From contig CAJTGB010000006.1 of assembly GCA_910575835.1 (NCBI GenBank), positions 62,001-126,000 on the forward strand: a stretch of DNA of 64,000 bases, written 5' to 3'. Of this stretch, positions 16,503 to 24,694 are shown piece after piece (position 1 is the first letter of the stretch; each line of letters opens with the position of its first letter). The notes under the pieces are model-generated. The model was not told where the DNA came from, did not search any database, and saw only the letters and a list, made by a program, of their open reading frames with translations. The position numbers and the translations under genes were made by a program. The stretch is from Lachnospiraceae bacterium (lineage in GTDB: Bacteria; Bacillota; Clostridia; Lachnospirales; Lachnospiraceae).

Positions 16503-17515
16503 ATGGAGAAAATGTGTCAGAGCAATAGCATCAGAATAATATGTAAGCTTTTATATGATGCTATACGTTATGATGAAGTTCCGTCAATAGAAACTCCTGT
16601 AAAAAATATCGTATATGAAGTGGTTCAAAATAACAGTATAGAAGATTTATTTAGCCTTTCTGCTATGATATCTGAGTTATGCGGCGCGGCAAAGCGTCCC
16701 GTAGTCCTGATGATTGATGAAGTTGATCAGGCAAGTGGCCATAAGGTGTTTCTGGATTTTTTGGGCATGATTAGGAGTAAGTATTTAAAAAGAACGACCC
16801 GTCCGGTTTTCTAATCTATCATACTTGCCGGAGTATATGATATCAAGAATATGCAAGCTGATCGATGAAAACAGAGGTGATCAGGGTGTATCGGATGGTT
16901 GGTCCCAAGAGTGCGTTGCCGAAGCGGTGAAGGTACTTTTAAAAGAACCAAGTACGTTGTTTGATGATATGCGGAAGAAAATGGCCGATTATCCAGAATT
17001 AAGGAAGATAATTTATGCAATTCTTTTTAGAGGAGAGAGTTATCCATATAACCCAGACAATTTCGCGATTGACATAGGGGCAATGTTTGGGTTTATAACT
17101 GAAAGAGATGGGCAGGCAGTGGTTGCTAACCGTATCTTTGAAACAAGGCTGTATAATCTTTTCCTGTCAGAAGAGGTGACAAAAAGCATCACATATCAGA
17201 CGGGAGAACTGGAAAAGAATCAGTTTATAAAAAATGGAATGCTGGATATGGAACTATCATATTGAAGCTCAGACAAGAGATCAGACAAGGACAGATATTA
17301 TTGTAGATTATCTGGGAAAACAATTTGTGATTGAAACAAAGATATGGCGAGGAGATGCGTATAATAGAAGAGGGGAGAAACAGCTGCTAGAGTATTTGGA
17401 GTATTATCATCTGAATTATGGATATTTATTGAGTTTTAATTTTAATAAGAATAAAAAAGTCGAGATGAAGAAAATCGCCGTAGGAGACCGAACAATAGTG
17501 GAAGTAGTTGTATAA
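16503..17515 (+). pseudogene. decayed AAA-ATPase-like / PD-(D/E)XK protein
   Basis: Three broken frames together match one AAA-ATPase-like protein with a C-terminal PD-(D/E)XK nuclease domain. 16503-16814 holds the Walker B region (VVLMIDEVDQAS), then a TAA in place of the expected Gln codon, after which the same frame continues SIILAGVYDIKN. A deletion of roughly 60 codons joins this to 16840-17265 (SRICKLIDEN ... NRIFETRLYNLFLSEE). Another deletion with frameshift leads to 17270-17515 (RTDIIVDY ... VIETKIWRG), the nuclease core. The N-terminal P-loop is missing. A different, intact AAA-ATPase sits at 25678. Confidence 0.85.
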
Positions 17516-17600
17516 AAGTAACAATTCGTGATTAGGAGAGTGAATCAATGAGAAAACAGCAGATCTCTATCGGTTATTAGGAAAAGTGGGAATCTGATCG

Positions 17601-17742
17601 ATTGGCGCGTCATTAGAACAGGCAGCCGCCTATTTGGAACAGTATGGAAAACAGACTGTATAGATTTAGATTTGCGAAGATGGGTGACAATTGAAGTGAA
17701 GGGAGTATTTCTGTTGAGAACGGGAGTACTCCTATTTTTGTG
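17601..17742 (+). repeat. truncated copy of the Rpn gene 3' end and terminator
   Basis: Nearly identical to 19249-19391, with a few substitutions and a one-base indel. It encodes the last 20 or so residues of the Rpn protein (LEQAAAYLEQYGKQTV with one change), plus the terminator hairpin GGAGTA...TACTCC and its U run. Confidence 0.85.
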
Positions 17743-17860
17743 AAAGAGATAGCTGAAAGGTTTCGTGATAGTTCAGACAGGTCTGCGCATTCACTGCGCT
17801 GACCGTGCCATAGAGCAGAGCCTGAAAGCATCCGGTTACTGCTTATTATAGGTGAAAGGG

Positions 17861-17888
17861 TTGAGTATTCTGATTAGAAGAGTATAAT
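17861..17888 (+). promoter_or_regulatory. promoter-like element
   Basis: TTGAGT (17861-17866), a 16-base spacer, TATAAT (17883-17888). The same unit with the same spacing is at 21820-21847. It may drive the small gene at 17955. Confidence 0.45.
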
Positions 17889-17954
17889 AAAGAGTAGGAG
17901 AAAAGGCGGAAAAGAATTATAAATCCTGGTGGGAGAAAGAAGCGGAATGTGCAA

Positions 17955-18158
17955 ATGAGTGATTATAAGGGGCGTGTAGGTAATAGGATTTCGGTTCCTG
18001 AGGTGAGAGAAGCCGTGAGGGGAGATACCGAACGGCATTATAAGAAAAAAAGAAGTGATTCCCAAAAGTCTTATGATAAAAAGAAGAAAAGAAAATACCA
18101 GGAGAAATCTATTGGAACGTCTTTCGGAGAGTTATTGAAAGGGATTAAACTGGAGTGA
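17955..18158 (+). CDS. small basic protein, unknown
   Basis: 67 residues, very rich in Lys and Arg in the middle (YKKKRSDSQKSYDKKKKRKYQ). It has no recognisable domain and no good ribosome site. A promoter-like element lies 70 bases upstream. It could be a real small nucleic-acid-binding protein or a remnant; context is an accessory region full of relics. Confidence 0.35.
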   Translation: MSDYKGRVGNRISVPEVREAVRGDTERHYKKKRSDSQKSYDKKKKRKYQEKSIGTSFGELLKGIKLE

Positions 18159-18204
18159 GTGAGATTCCGTTGGCTGGGATGGATTGTCGTGCTTGATTTC
18201 TCTG

Positions 18205-18233
18205 TTGTCAGAATGGGAAAATCACGATATAAT
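18205..18233 (+). promoter_or_regulatory. promoter of the Rpn gene
   Basis: TTGTCA (18205-18210), a 17-base spacer, TATAAT (18228-18233), 55 bases before ATG 18289. Confidence 0.65.
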
Positions 18234-18288
18234 AAAAATAAGATATTTTGCTTTAGAGATGAGGAAAATATTGTGAAGGGATAAAAAT

Positions 18289-19311
18289 ATGCAGAAAAAG
18301 ACACCGGATTACGATAATGTGTTTAAGACTATGAAGAGTAAGCACAAGAGATTGTTTATATCCGTAATTAATGATGTTTTCGAGAAAGAGTATCCGTTAG
18401 ATACAAAAGTAGAAATTTTACCGTCAGAAGGATACTTGACTGAAAGCGAGACAGTAGATGGGAGCAAGGAAATAGAAGAGCAGATTTCTGATTTCCTGAT
18501 TAAGATCGGGAGTGAGGTTTACGTGTTGGAGTGTCAGAGCTATGATGACGGCTCTATGGCAATCAGGATTGCAGAATATGCGTTCATTGTTGCGAGGCAG
18601 TTCGCAACATGGGATATCGGACATGCGACGATTCCTATGCCGAGATTTTCCGTAATCTATGTCAAACGGACGGAAAGAACTCCGAAGACTACGAAAATTA
18701 CTTTTACATTTCCAGACGGGCAGGAAGTAAATTACGAATCCACAAACGTAATCTTGGAAGAATTTACAAAGGAATATATTGTTGAAAAGAAGCTGTTCCC
18801 TTATATTCCGTTCTATATTGCAAGGTATGAAAAGGATATGATATCTGAAGGAAGTATAGAGAACGCAGAACGGGATTTGGAATATTTCAGGAATGAACTG
18901 GTTCGCTTGTATGAAGCGGAGGAATTGACCGATTATGAACTGATCGACTTAAAGGGATTTATAAATACCATTATTACACATATTACAAATGGAAATAAAA
19001 ATGAGGAAAGGCTGGTGAGTATTATGGGCGGAAAAGTAATTGAGACAGAGTCGGAGAGATTGATTCGTCAAGGTATAAGTCAAGGTATAAGTCAAGGTAT
19101 AAGTCAAGGTATAAGTCAAGGTATAAGTCAAGGTATAAGTCAAGGTATAAGTCAAGGTATAAGTCAGGGAAAAGCGCAGCTGCTAATTGAACTTGGGCAG
19201 GAAGAAGGTCTTGATGATGCGATGCTCCTGAAGAGGATTCAGGAACGGATTGGCGTGTCATTAGAACAGGCAGCCGCCTATTTGGAACAGTATGGGAAAC
19301 AGACTGTATAG
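18289..19311 (+). CDS. Rpn-family recombination-promoting nuclease (PD-(D/E)XK), with (GISQ)8
   Basis: 340 residues. The N-terminal part (about 1-150) has the Rpn/PDDEXK core, with DYDNVFKTMKSKHKRLFISV and VYVLECQSYDDGSMAIRIAEY (the E-x-Q variant of ExK). Rpn proteins are DNA endonucleases linked to RecA-independent recombination, often annotated as putative transposases. Residues 262-293 are eight perfect GISQ units, encoded by a 12-base tandem repeat. The C-terminal helix ends LEQAAAYLEQYGKQTV. It has its own promoter and terminator. The tail is duplicated upstream at 17601. Confidence 0.82.
   Translation: MQKKTPDYDNVFKTMKSKHKRLFISVINDVFEKEYPLDTKVEILPSEGYLTESETVDGSKEIEEQISDFLIKIGSEVYVLECQSYDDGSMAIRIAEYAFIVARQFATWDIGHATIPMPRFSVIYVKRTERTPKTTKITFTFPDGQEVNYESTNVILEEFTKEYIVEKKLFPYIPFYIARYEKDMISEGSIENAERDLEYFRNELVRLYEAEELTDYELIDLKGFINTIITHITNGNKNEERLVSIMGGKVIETESERLIRQGISQGISQGISQGISQGISQGISQGISQGISQGKAQLLIELGQEEGLDDAMLLKRIQERIGVSLEQAAAYLEQYGKQTV
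19072..19167 (+). repeat. 12-base tandem repeat, eight units
   Basis: GGTATAAGTCAA repeated eight times, the last unit ending in G. It lies in frame within the Rpn gene and encodes (GISQ)8. Changes in copy number would lengthen or shorten the linker without shifting frame. Confidence 0.97.
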
Positions 19312-19350
19312 ATTTAGATTTGCGAAGCCGGGTGACAATTTGGAGTGAAG

Positions 19351-19389
19351 GGAGTATTTCTGCTGAGAACGGGAGTACTCCTATTTTTG
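19351..19389 (+). terminator. terminator of the Rpn gene
   Basis: GGAGTA (19351-19356) pairs with TACTCC (19376-19381), followed by TATTTTTG. A copy is at 17702-17738. Confidence 0.65.
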
Positions 19390-19430
19390 TGGAAGAACGG
19401 ATGTTTTTTCTGTAACTCGTCCGGTTTCCC

Positions 19431-19459
19431 TTGCTATTATTTCGGTATGCCGATACAAT
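19431..19459 (+). promoter_or_regulatory. promoter of the HipB/HipA-like module
   Basis: TTGCTA (19431-19436), a 17-base spacer, TACAAT (19454-19459). The -10 box lies inside the palindrome at 19451-19466. Confidence 0.6.
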
Positions 19460-19466
19460 AGTATCG
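19451..19466. promoter_or_regulatory. palindromic operator over the -10 box
   Basis: CGATACAATAGTATCG: 6-base arms CGATAC/GTATCG around AATA, 15 bases before the regulator start and covering the -10 hexamer. This fits autorepression by the XRE protein encoded next. Confidence 0.65.
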
Positions 19467-19481
19467 AAGGGAGTGAGGACG

Positions 19482-19907
19482 ATGATCCTGGACACACTGT
19501 TGAAAAAGCAAAATATGACAAAATATCGTCTTGCAGTGGAGGCAGGCATTCCCCATGCAACTCTGAGTGATATCTGCAGTGGTAAGACTCGGCTGGAAAA
19601 ATGCTCGGCTGAAACCATTTATAAAATCGCAAGGGCTCTTGGCGTTTCCATGGAGATTCTGACGGAGGACGGAATCCGGGCAACAGAAAGAGAACACATC
19701 TATGAGAAGGGATTGCCGGAATACCTGCAGCATGATCTGGATGCGTATAAGGACGGTTTGAAAAAAGGCGTGTCCTATTTGGACTGCCTGTGGGGAGAAC
19801 TGTATGGCAGCATCAATATTGCACAGATCAATGACGGTGCAATCACGCCGGAACACGCAGAGTATCTGCGGCAGAAATATTTGTGGAGGGAACGAGGATA
19901 TGAATAG
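19482..19907 (+). CDS. XRE-family regulator, HipB-like antitoxin
   Basis: 141 residues from ATG 19482, with GAAGGGAGTGAGG upstream. The N-terminus is a Cro/XRE helix-turn-helix (LLKKQNMTKYRLAVEAGI ... TLSDICSGKTR). The C-terminal half is a separate helical domain (YLQHDLDAYKDGLKKGVSYLDCLWGELYGSIN), longer than in E. coli HipB. Its stop overlaps the HipA-like start by eight bases. As antitoxin it would bind both the kinase and the operator at 19451. Confidence 0.8.
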   Translation: MILDTLLKKQNMTKYRLAVEAGIPHATLSDICSGKTRLEKCSAETIYKIARALGVSMEILTEDGIRATEREHIYEKGLPEYLQHDLDAYKDGLKKGVSYLDCLWGELYGSINIAQINDGAITPEHAEYLRQKYLWRERGYE

Positions 19908-20829
19908 AACCATTGATTTCACAAACTGCAGACGGATGCCTGGGCGGGCTTATAACGGGGCAAACGGAAAAAAGATCGCAGTGGAATTTGAGGGGAATCA
20001 GTATATGCTGAAATTCCCTCCTTCCGGAGAGGGAAAGCCCACTGAGCTGTCCTATACCAACAGTTGCTTCAGCGAACACATTGCCAGCGGCATTTTTAAT
20101 CTTCTCGGCGTAGAGGCCCAGAAAACGATGCTGGGTACGTTTACCATCGCCGGAAAGACGAAGGCAGTGTGCGCCTGCCTGGATTTTACGGCGGAGGGAA
20201 AGCAACTTTTGGATTTCTGCTCGATTAAGAACACCATTCTGGATTCTGACTCCAATGGGAGCGGAACAGAGTTGGAGGATGTTTTGGAAACCATCGATAA
20301 GCAGCAATTTGTTGATCCTGTCCGGCTAAAGGCTTATTTTTGGGATATGTTCGTGGCAGATGCGCTGCTTGGAAATTTTGATCGCCACAATGGAAATTGG
20401 GGATTTCTCTATGACCCGGCGGAGAAAAAGAGCAGTATCGCGCCGGTCTTTGACTGTGGAAGCTGTCTGTTGCCCCAGGCAGATGAGGAAGTGATGCGTA
20501 AGGTATTGAACGATCCGGTAGAGAGGGATATGAGAATCTTTCGTTTTCCCACCTCCGCACTCAAACAGAGGGGACGGAAAATCAATTACTATGATTTCTT
20601 GCTCCGGGCAGAGGACGAGGATTGCGGTCAGGCCGTTAAACGCATCTATGAGAGAGTGGACATGGAACGGATTGGATCGTTTATTGACGAAGTTCTGTAT
20701 CTGACGGACCTGCAGAGGCAGTTTTATAAGAGCTATATCGCAGCAAGGCTTGATCTGATCCTTCGGCCCGCTTATGAAATGGTGGCTCAGGAAGCGCCGG
20801 AGCAGGCCGGGCCAATGCTTACGATGTAA
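19900..20829 (+). CDS. HipA/CtkA-like protein kinase, putative toxin
   Basis: 309 residues from ATG 19900, which follows GGAGGGAACGAGG; a farther start at 19804 would sit deep in the antitoxin gene. It shows a HipA-like kinase fold: the catalytic loop NFDRHNGNWGF and a DFG-like metal motif FDCGSCLL. It is shorter than E. coli HipA (440) and close to the size of CtkA and HipT kinases. HipA-type kinases phosphorylate glutamyl- or tryptophanyl-tRNA synthetase, or other host proteins, and halt growth. The target here is unknown. Confidence 0.78.
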   Translation: MNRTIDFTNCRRMPGRAYNGANGKKIAVEFEGNQYMLKFPPSGEGKPTELSYTNSCFSEHIASGIFNLLGVEAQKTMLGTFTIAGKTKAVCACLDFTAEGKQLLDFCSIKNTILDSDSNGSGTELEDVLETIDKQQFVDPVRLKAYFWDMFVADALLGNFDRHNGNWGFLYDPAEKKSSIAPVFDCGSCLLPQADEEVMRKVLNDPVERDMRIFRFPTSALKQRGRKINYYDFLLRAEDEDCGQAVKRIYERVDMERIGSFIDEVLYLTDLQRQFYKSYIAARLDLILRPAYEMVAQEAPEQAGPMLTM

Positions 20830-21185
20830 CCGACTTATTGAGATACAAAGAAAAACATATGTTTGCTGAGCATATTTCTCTATGTTTGGATTCATATGTA
20901 CCGCCTCCTTTGAAAGGAGTATACCATAAGGACGAGATTTGCGGCGGTCTGAAGAGGTAATGTAATCTTCTTACCACGTGTGGGAGAAGCAGGGGGTTCT
21001 GGAGACTACGGAGGGGAAGTGATTCATTATGGGTTTATTCCCGCGAGCAACGAGCCAAGCGGGCATGCTTGCATGCACATTTGGCGACTGCCGTGAGGGT
21101 CAAATACCCCGCTGCTCTGCAGCGCTACAAATTTGATGCTCCGTTGCTTGCAGCGGGGACTTTGACTGTGTATTGTGCTGGATAT

Positions 21186-21797
21186 TTACGGGAATCAATC
21201 CGGTTACTTTCTTACAAGAAAGCATTCCCGATTTTTGCAACAGTATTCAGTTCGTGCAGCAGCGGTGCGACAATTCCGGCAAGTATGGATGTAGCGACGA
21301 AGAACTTTGAATGTGATGAAACGGTAGCTTCTCATGGAATTCCTCTTGGTGCGACGGTGAACAAAGACGGCGTTGCAATCCTCTGCAAAGTGGTGCTTCT
21401 GTTCAGTGCCCAGACTATGGGAATTCCCATGACTGCGGCACAGATTAGGAAGGACAGGATCGGAATCGGGAGCAGCATCTATGCCAGAAAACCCGGAGAC
21501 GGATCTGCCAGAGAGCAGGCAGCTTCCTGCCAGAAAGTCTTAGGCGGTATGGCCGATCTGACAATATCTTATGCAGCCAGAAGATACAGGGCGAATCTGA
21601 TCAATTGGGGAATCCTGCCCTTTGAACTGACGGATATAGGTGATCTGGATAAATTTCAAAAAGGAAGTTATCTGTTCCTGCCGGACATTAAAAAGAAGAT
21701 AGAAAATGGGGAAGAAGGAATGGATGCCTATATATTAGACAGGGTTCTGTACTGCGCCGGGGCATTGAAGCTCCGGATATTGGAAATATTTTTGTAG
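21186..21797 (+). pseudogene. chimeric relic: dicarboxylate symporter fragment joined to aconitase C-terminus
   Basis: One open frame (242 codons from 21069) combines unrelated pieces. 21198-21437 encodes an internal segment of a Na+/H+-dicarboxylate symporter (GltP family): FSSCSSGATIPASMDVA and GIPLGATVNKDGVAI match the family's serine-rich hairpin and the NMDG-like motif. 21450-21734 encodes the C-terminal end of aconitate hydratase (IGSSIYARKPGDGSAREQ, RYRANLINWGILPF). No start, signal or intact domain remains for either. This is a fusion by deletion, not a working protein. Confidence 0.8.
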
Positions 21798-21819
21798 AGA
21801 CATTATTGGGAAAGAAGGG

Positions 21820-21847
21820 TTGAGTATTCTTGAAATAGGAGTATAAT
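21820..21847 (+). promoter_or_regulatory. promoter-like element before the beta-galactosidase gene
   Basis: TTGAGT (21820-21825), a 16-base spacer, TATAAT (21842-21847), 87 bases before ATG 21935. A matching element is at 17861-17888. Confidence 0.5.
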
Positions 21848-21934
21848 TTAATCTGAGTGAAGGAGTGAGAACGAGAAAAAGGGGATTACATGAATATGTC
21901 AATACATAACAATCCAGATCAGGAGAGTGAATCA

Positions 21935-24001
21935 ATGAGAAAACAGCAGAATTTTCAATGGGAAACCATATCATTAGGTACTTGTTATTACCCGGAGCAT
22001 TGGGACAGATCTCTATGGGAAGCGGACTTGATGCGGATGAAGGCGGCCGGGATCGAGACGATCCGTATCGGGGAATTTGCCTGGAGCAAGGTGGAGCCGC
22101 GGGAAGGGGAATTCACCTATGAGTTCTTTGATGAGTTCCTTAATGTAGTCAGAGAAGCAGATATGAAGGTGATATTTGGTACGCCGACGGCAACGCCTCC
22201 TGCGTGGCTGACGGAGAAGTATCCAGAGGTGCTCAACTGCCGGATGGACGGGGTGAAGTTCCGGCACGGCATGCGCAGGCATTATAATTATAATTCACCG
22301 GTTTATCAGGAATTGAGCGCCCGTATCGTAGAGAAATTTGCAGGACATTATGCAGCACATCCCAATGTGATCGGCTGGCAGATCGATAATGAGATCAACT
22401 GCGAGGTGGATGTATTCTATTCGGAGAGCGATACGGCTGCGTTCCGTAAATATCTGGAAGGAAAATACGGTACACTGGAGAATCTGAACCGAGAGTTGGG
22501 AATGATATTCTGGAATCAGGAGTACACGAGTTGGGATGAGGTCTATGTGCCGCGTACGACCATCCATGATTCTTCTAATCCGCATCTGACTCTGGAATAC
22601 TATAGGTTTGTGTCGGAGAGTGCGATTGCATTCTGCAGGATGCAGAGCGATATTATCAGGAAATATAAGAAGCCGGGAGATTTTATCACGACAAACGGTA
22701 TGTTTGATCATCTTGATAACCACAGACTGATGGATGAAGCGCTGGATGTATATACTTATGATTCTTATCCGAATTTTGCATATTGTCTTTCAGAAGATCC
22801 GGTGCATAACCGCGGCCTGAATGACAGGAAGTGGAGTAACCATTTATCCAGGGTGCGTTCTGTCTGTCCGCATTTCGGCATTATGGAGCAGCAGTCGGGG
22901 GCGAACGGTTGGAATACCCGGATGGAAGCGCCTGCGCCGAAGCCTGGGCAGATGACGCTCTGGGCAATGCAGAGTATCGCCCACGGAGCAGACTATGTGA
23001 GTTTCTTTAGATGGCGTACCTGTACAGTGGGAACAGAGATCTACTGGCACGGTATCCTGGATTATGATAACAGGGATAACAGGAAGCTTCGGGAGATCAG
23101 GGAGCTCCATGAGCGTCTGCGTTCGATCCGTGAGCTGGCAGGCGCCGCATATCGGGCGAGCTTTGGTGTGTTGGAGGATTATGACAATCTATGGGATGCG
23201 GATGTGGACGTATGGCACAGGCGGGTAGAGAAGGCAAGCAAGAAAGAGATTTTCGCAGCGTCTCAATTGAGTCATACACCAATGGATTATGTGCTGCTGA
23301 CAGACGGCACGGAGTATGGGGATTTGAAGGATTATCCGGTGCTGTTCTATCCTCACGGACTGATTCTGACGGAGCGAAGAGCGAAGCTTCTAAGAGATTA
23401 TGCAGAGAAGGGCGGATGTCTTATTATCGGCGCCCGCACAGGGCAGAAGGAGGAGCACGGAAGATGTGTGATGATGCCGATGCCGGGGGAACTTGCACAG
23501 CTTAGCGGTACGTCCGTGGAAGAATTTACCTTTGTCGGAGCTATGGACGGGCAGGTATGTATGGAGTGGAACGGCAAGAAGCTTGATACAGGCATCTTCA
23601 ATGATATCCTGGAGACGGAAAAGGAGGATGTGAAGGTGTTGGCTTGTTTTGCGTCCAACTATTATGAAGGAAAGCCTGCGCTGACGGAACGTGCGGTCGG
23701 AGCGGGAAGGGTGATTCATTTTGGAGGAACGTTTACCAGAGATACCGTGCAGGCATTGCTTAGCTATCTGGGGATTTTGGAGCCATACAGAGCACAGCTC
23801 GAACTTCCGGAAGAATGTGAATTGTGCGTCAGAGAGAAGAATGGGAAACAGTATATTTTCATATTGAATTATTCACCGGAGGAGCAAGAGATTCGGGTAA
23901 AGCAGGAGATGAAAGACATGTTTTCAGGAGAGAAAATATGCGGCGCCGTCAGATTGACAGGGTATCATGTCTTATGCCTTGAGTCAGTTACCACATTGTA
24001 A
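21935..24001 (+). CDS. GH42 beta-galactosidase
   Basis: 688 residues from ATG 21935, chosen for AGGAGA eight bases upstream; ATG 21890 is an alternative without a clear site. It is a GH42 enzyme: TIM barrel start LGTCYYPEHW, acid/base Glu153 (QIDNEIN) and nucleophile Glu318 (GIMEQQSG). Trimerisation-like and C-terminal beta domains follow (about 380-688). No signal peptide, so it acts in the cytoplasm on beta-galactosides taken up by the cell. No transporter is adjacent. The response-regulator gene begins 21 bases after its stop. Confidence 0.92.
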   Translation: MRKQQNFQWETISLGTCYYPEHWDRSLWEADLMRMKAAGIETIRIGEFAWSKVEPREGEFTYEFFDEFLNVVREADMKVIFGTPTATPPAWLTEKYPEVLNCRMDGVKFRHGMRRHYNYNSPVYQELSARIVEKFAGHYAAHPNVIGWQIDNEINCEVDVFYSESDTAAFRKYLEGKYGTLENLNRELGMIFWNQEYTSWDEVYVPRTTIHDSSNPHLTLEYYRFVSESAIAFCRMQSDIIRKYKKPGDFITTNGMFDHLDNHRLMDEALDVYTYDSYPNFAYCLSEDPVHNRGLNDRKWSNHLSRVRSVCPHFGIMEQQSGANGWNTRMEAPAPKPGQMTLWAMQSIAHGADYVSFFRWRTCTVGTEIYWHGILDYDNRDNRKLREIRELHERLRSIRELAGAAYRASFGVLEDYDNLWDADVDVWHRRVEKASKKEIFAASQLSHTPMDYVLLTDGTEYGDLKDYPVLFYPHGLILTERRAKLLRDYAEKGGCLIIGARTGQKEEHGRCVMMPMPGELAQLSGTSVEEFTFVGAMDGQVCMEWNGKKLDTGIFNDILETEKEDVKVLACFASNYYEGKPALTERAVGAGRVIHFGGTFTRDTVQALLSYLGILEPYRAQLELPEECELCVREKNGKQYIFILNYSPEEQEIRVKQEMKDMFSGEKICGAVRLTGYHVLCLESVTTL

Positions 24002-24022
24002 ATAATGCAGAAGGTAGATTCC

Positions 24023-24694
24023 ATGCAGAAAATATTGATCGTAGAAGACGACAGAGAGCTTAACATGGCTCTCTGTTATGCAATAGAGAAGAATAAATAC
24101 ACGGCAGTCCAAGCATCTTCCGTCAGAGAAGCCAGGGAAATATACAGAAAAGAAGAAGTGCGGCTGATCATACTGGATGTCAACCTCCCGGACGGAGACG
24201 GCTTCGGCTTCTGCAAATGGGTGAAGGAACAGAAGAATACTCCCGTATTATTCCTGACAGCACGGGATATGGAGGAGGACGTATTGGAAGGATATGATTT
24301 GGGCGCAGAGGACTACGTGATAAAGCCATTTTCCATGAAAATACTTCTCAGGAAAATAGATGTGATCTTGAAACGTGTGAAAAATGATGATGACAGCATT
24401 TTTGACGACGGGAATCTGAAGATTGACTTAAATCGGGCGAAGGTATATATTCTCGGAGAGGAGTGCAGCGTCACGCCCACCGAGCTGCGTCTTCTGAGGG
24501 AGTTCGTACTGAATAAGGAACGGCTTCTCACCTACAGCATTCTCCTGGACCGATTGTGGGAGAACGGAGGTCAGTTGATGGACAAGCACGCGCTGGCGGT
24601 GAATGTCAACCGTCTCAGGGGGAAGATCGAAGATGAGCAGCACAAGTATATTTCAAATGTATATGGGATGGGATATCAATGGATTGGTCAGTGA
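24023..24694 (+). CDS. OmpR-family response regulator
   Basis: 223 residues from ATG 24023 (GAAGG eight bases upstream; ATG 24005 has none). Receiver domain with acidic pair VEDD, phospho-acceptor Asp in IILDVNLPDGDG and Lys in VIKPF. A C-terminal winged helix (PTELRLLREFVLNKERLLTYSILLDRLW ... VNRLRGKIE) follows. It overlaps the histidine kinase gene by 16 bases. Likely regulates the ABC transporter at 27419, as in BceRS-type modules. Confidence 0.9.
   Translation: MQKILIVEDDRELNMALCYAIEKNKYTAVQASSVREAREIYRKEEVRLIILDVNLPDGDGFGFCKWVKEQKNTPVLFLTARDMEEDVLEGYDLGAEDYVIKPFSMKILLRKIDVILKRVKNDDDSIFDDGNLKIDLNRAKVYILGEECSVTPTELRLLREFVLNKERLLTYSILLDRLWENGGQLMDKHALAVNVNRLRGKIEDEQHKYISNVYGMGYQWIGQ

Larger units (their letters stand above)
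17516..17948 (+). other. gene-free scar made of pieces of nearby genes
   Basis: No credible gene. 17534-17562 is identical over 29 bases to the start region of the beta-galactosidase gene (21921-21949), then jumps to CAGATCTCTAT, found again at 22005-22015: a copy with a deletion. 17601-17742 repeats 19249-19391, the tail and terminator of the Rpn gene. At 17861-17888 TTGAGT-16-TATAAT matches the promoter-like element before the beta-galactosidase (21820-21847). The stretch looks like a recombination relic. Confidence 0.75.
20830..21934 (+). other. relic-bearing intergenic stretch between hipA-like and beta-galactosidase genes
   Basis: No intact gene. It holds a small hairpin (CTCCTT TGA AAGGAG, about 20903-20917), an inverted repeat CCCCGCTGC (21107-21115) / GCAGCGGGG (21150-21158), the chimeric relic at 21186-21737, and a promoter-like element at 21820-21847. 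Confidence 0.6.

Noticed and set aside
18949-19155. Minus-strand frame encoding repeated TLTY units
   Set aside because: It is the antisense reading of the 12-base repeat inside the Rpn gene; no ribosome site or independent support.
19072-19167. Tandem repeat considered as a CRISPR array
   Set aside because: Units are 12 bases without spacers and lie in frame inside a protein gene; no cas genes are in the window.
21069-21797. Novel 242-residue protein
   Set aside because: Internal symporter and aconitase fragments show it is a chimeric relic.
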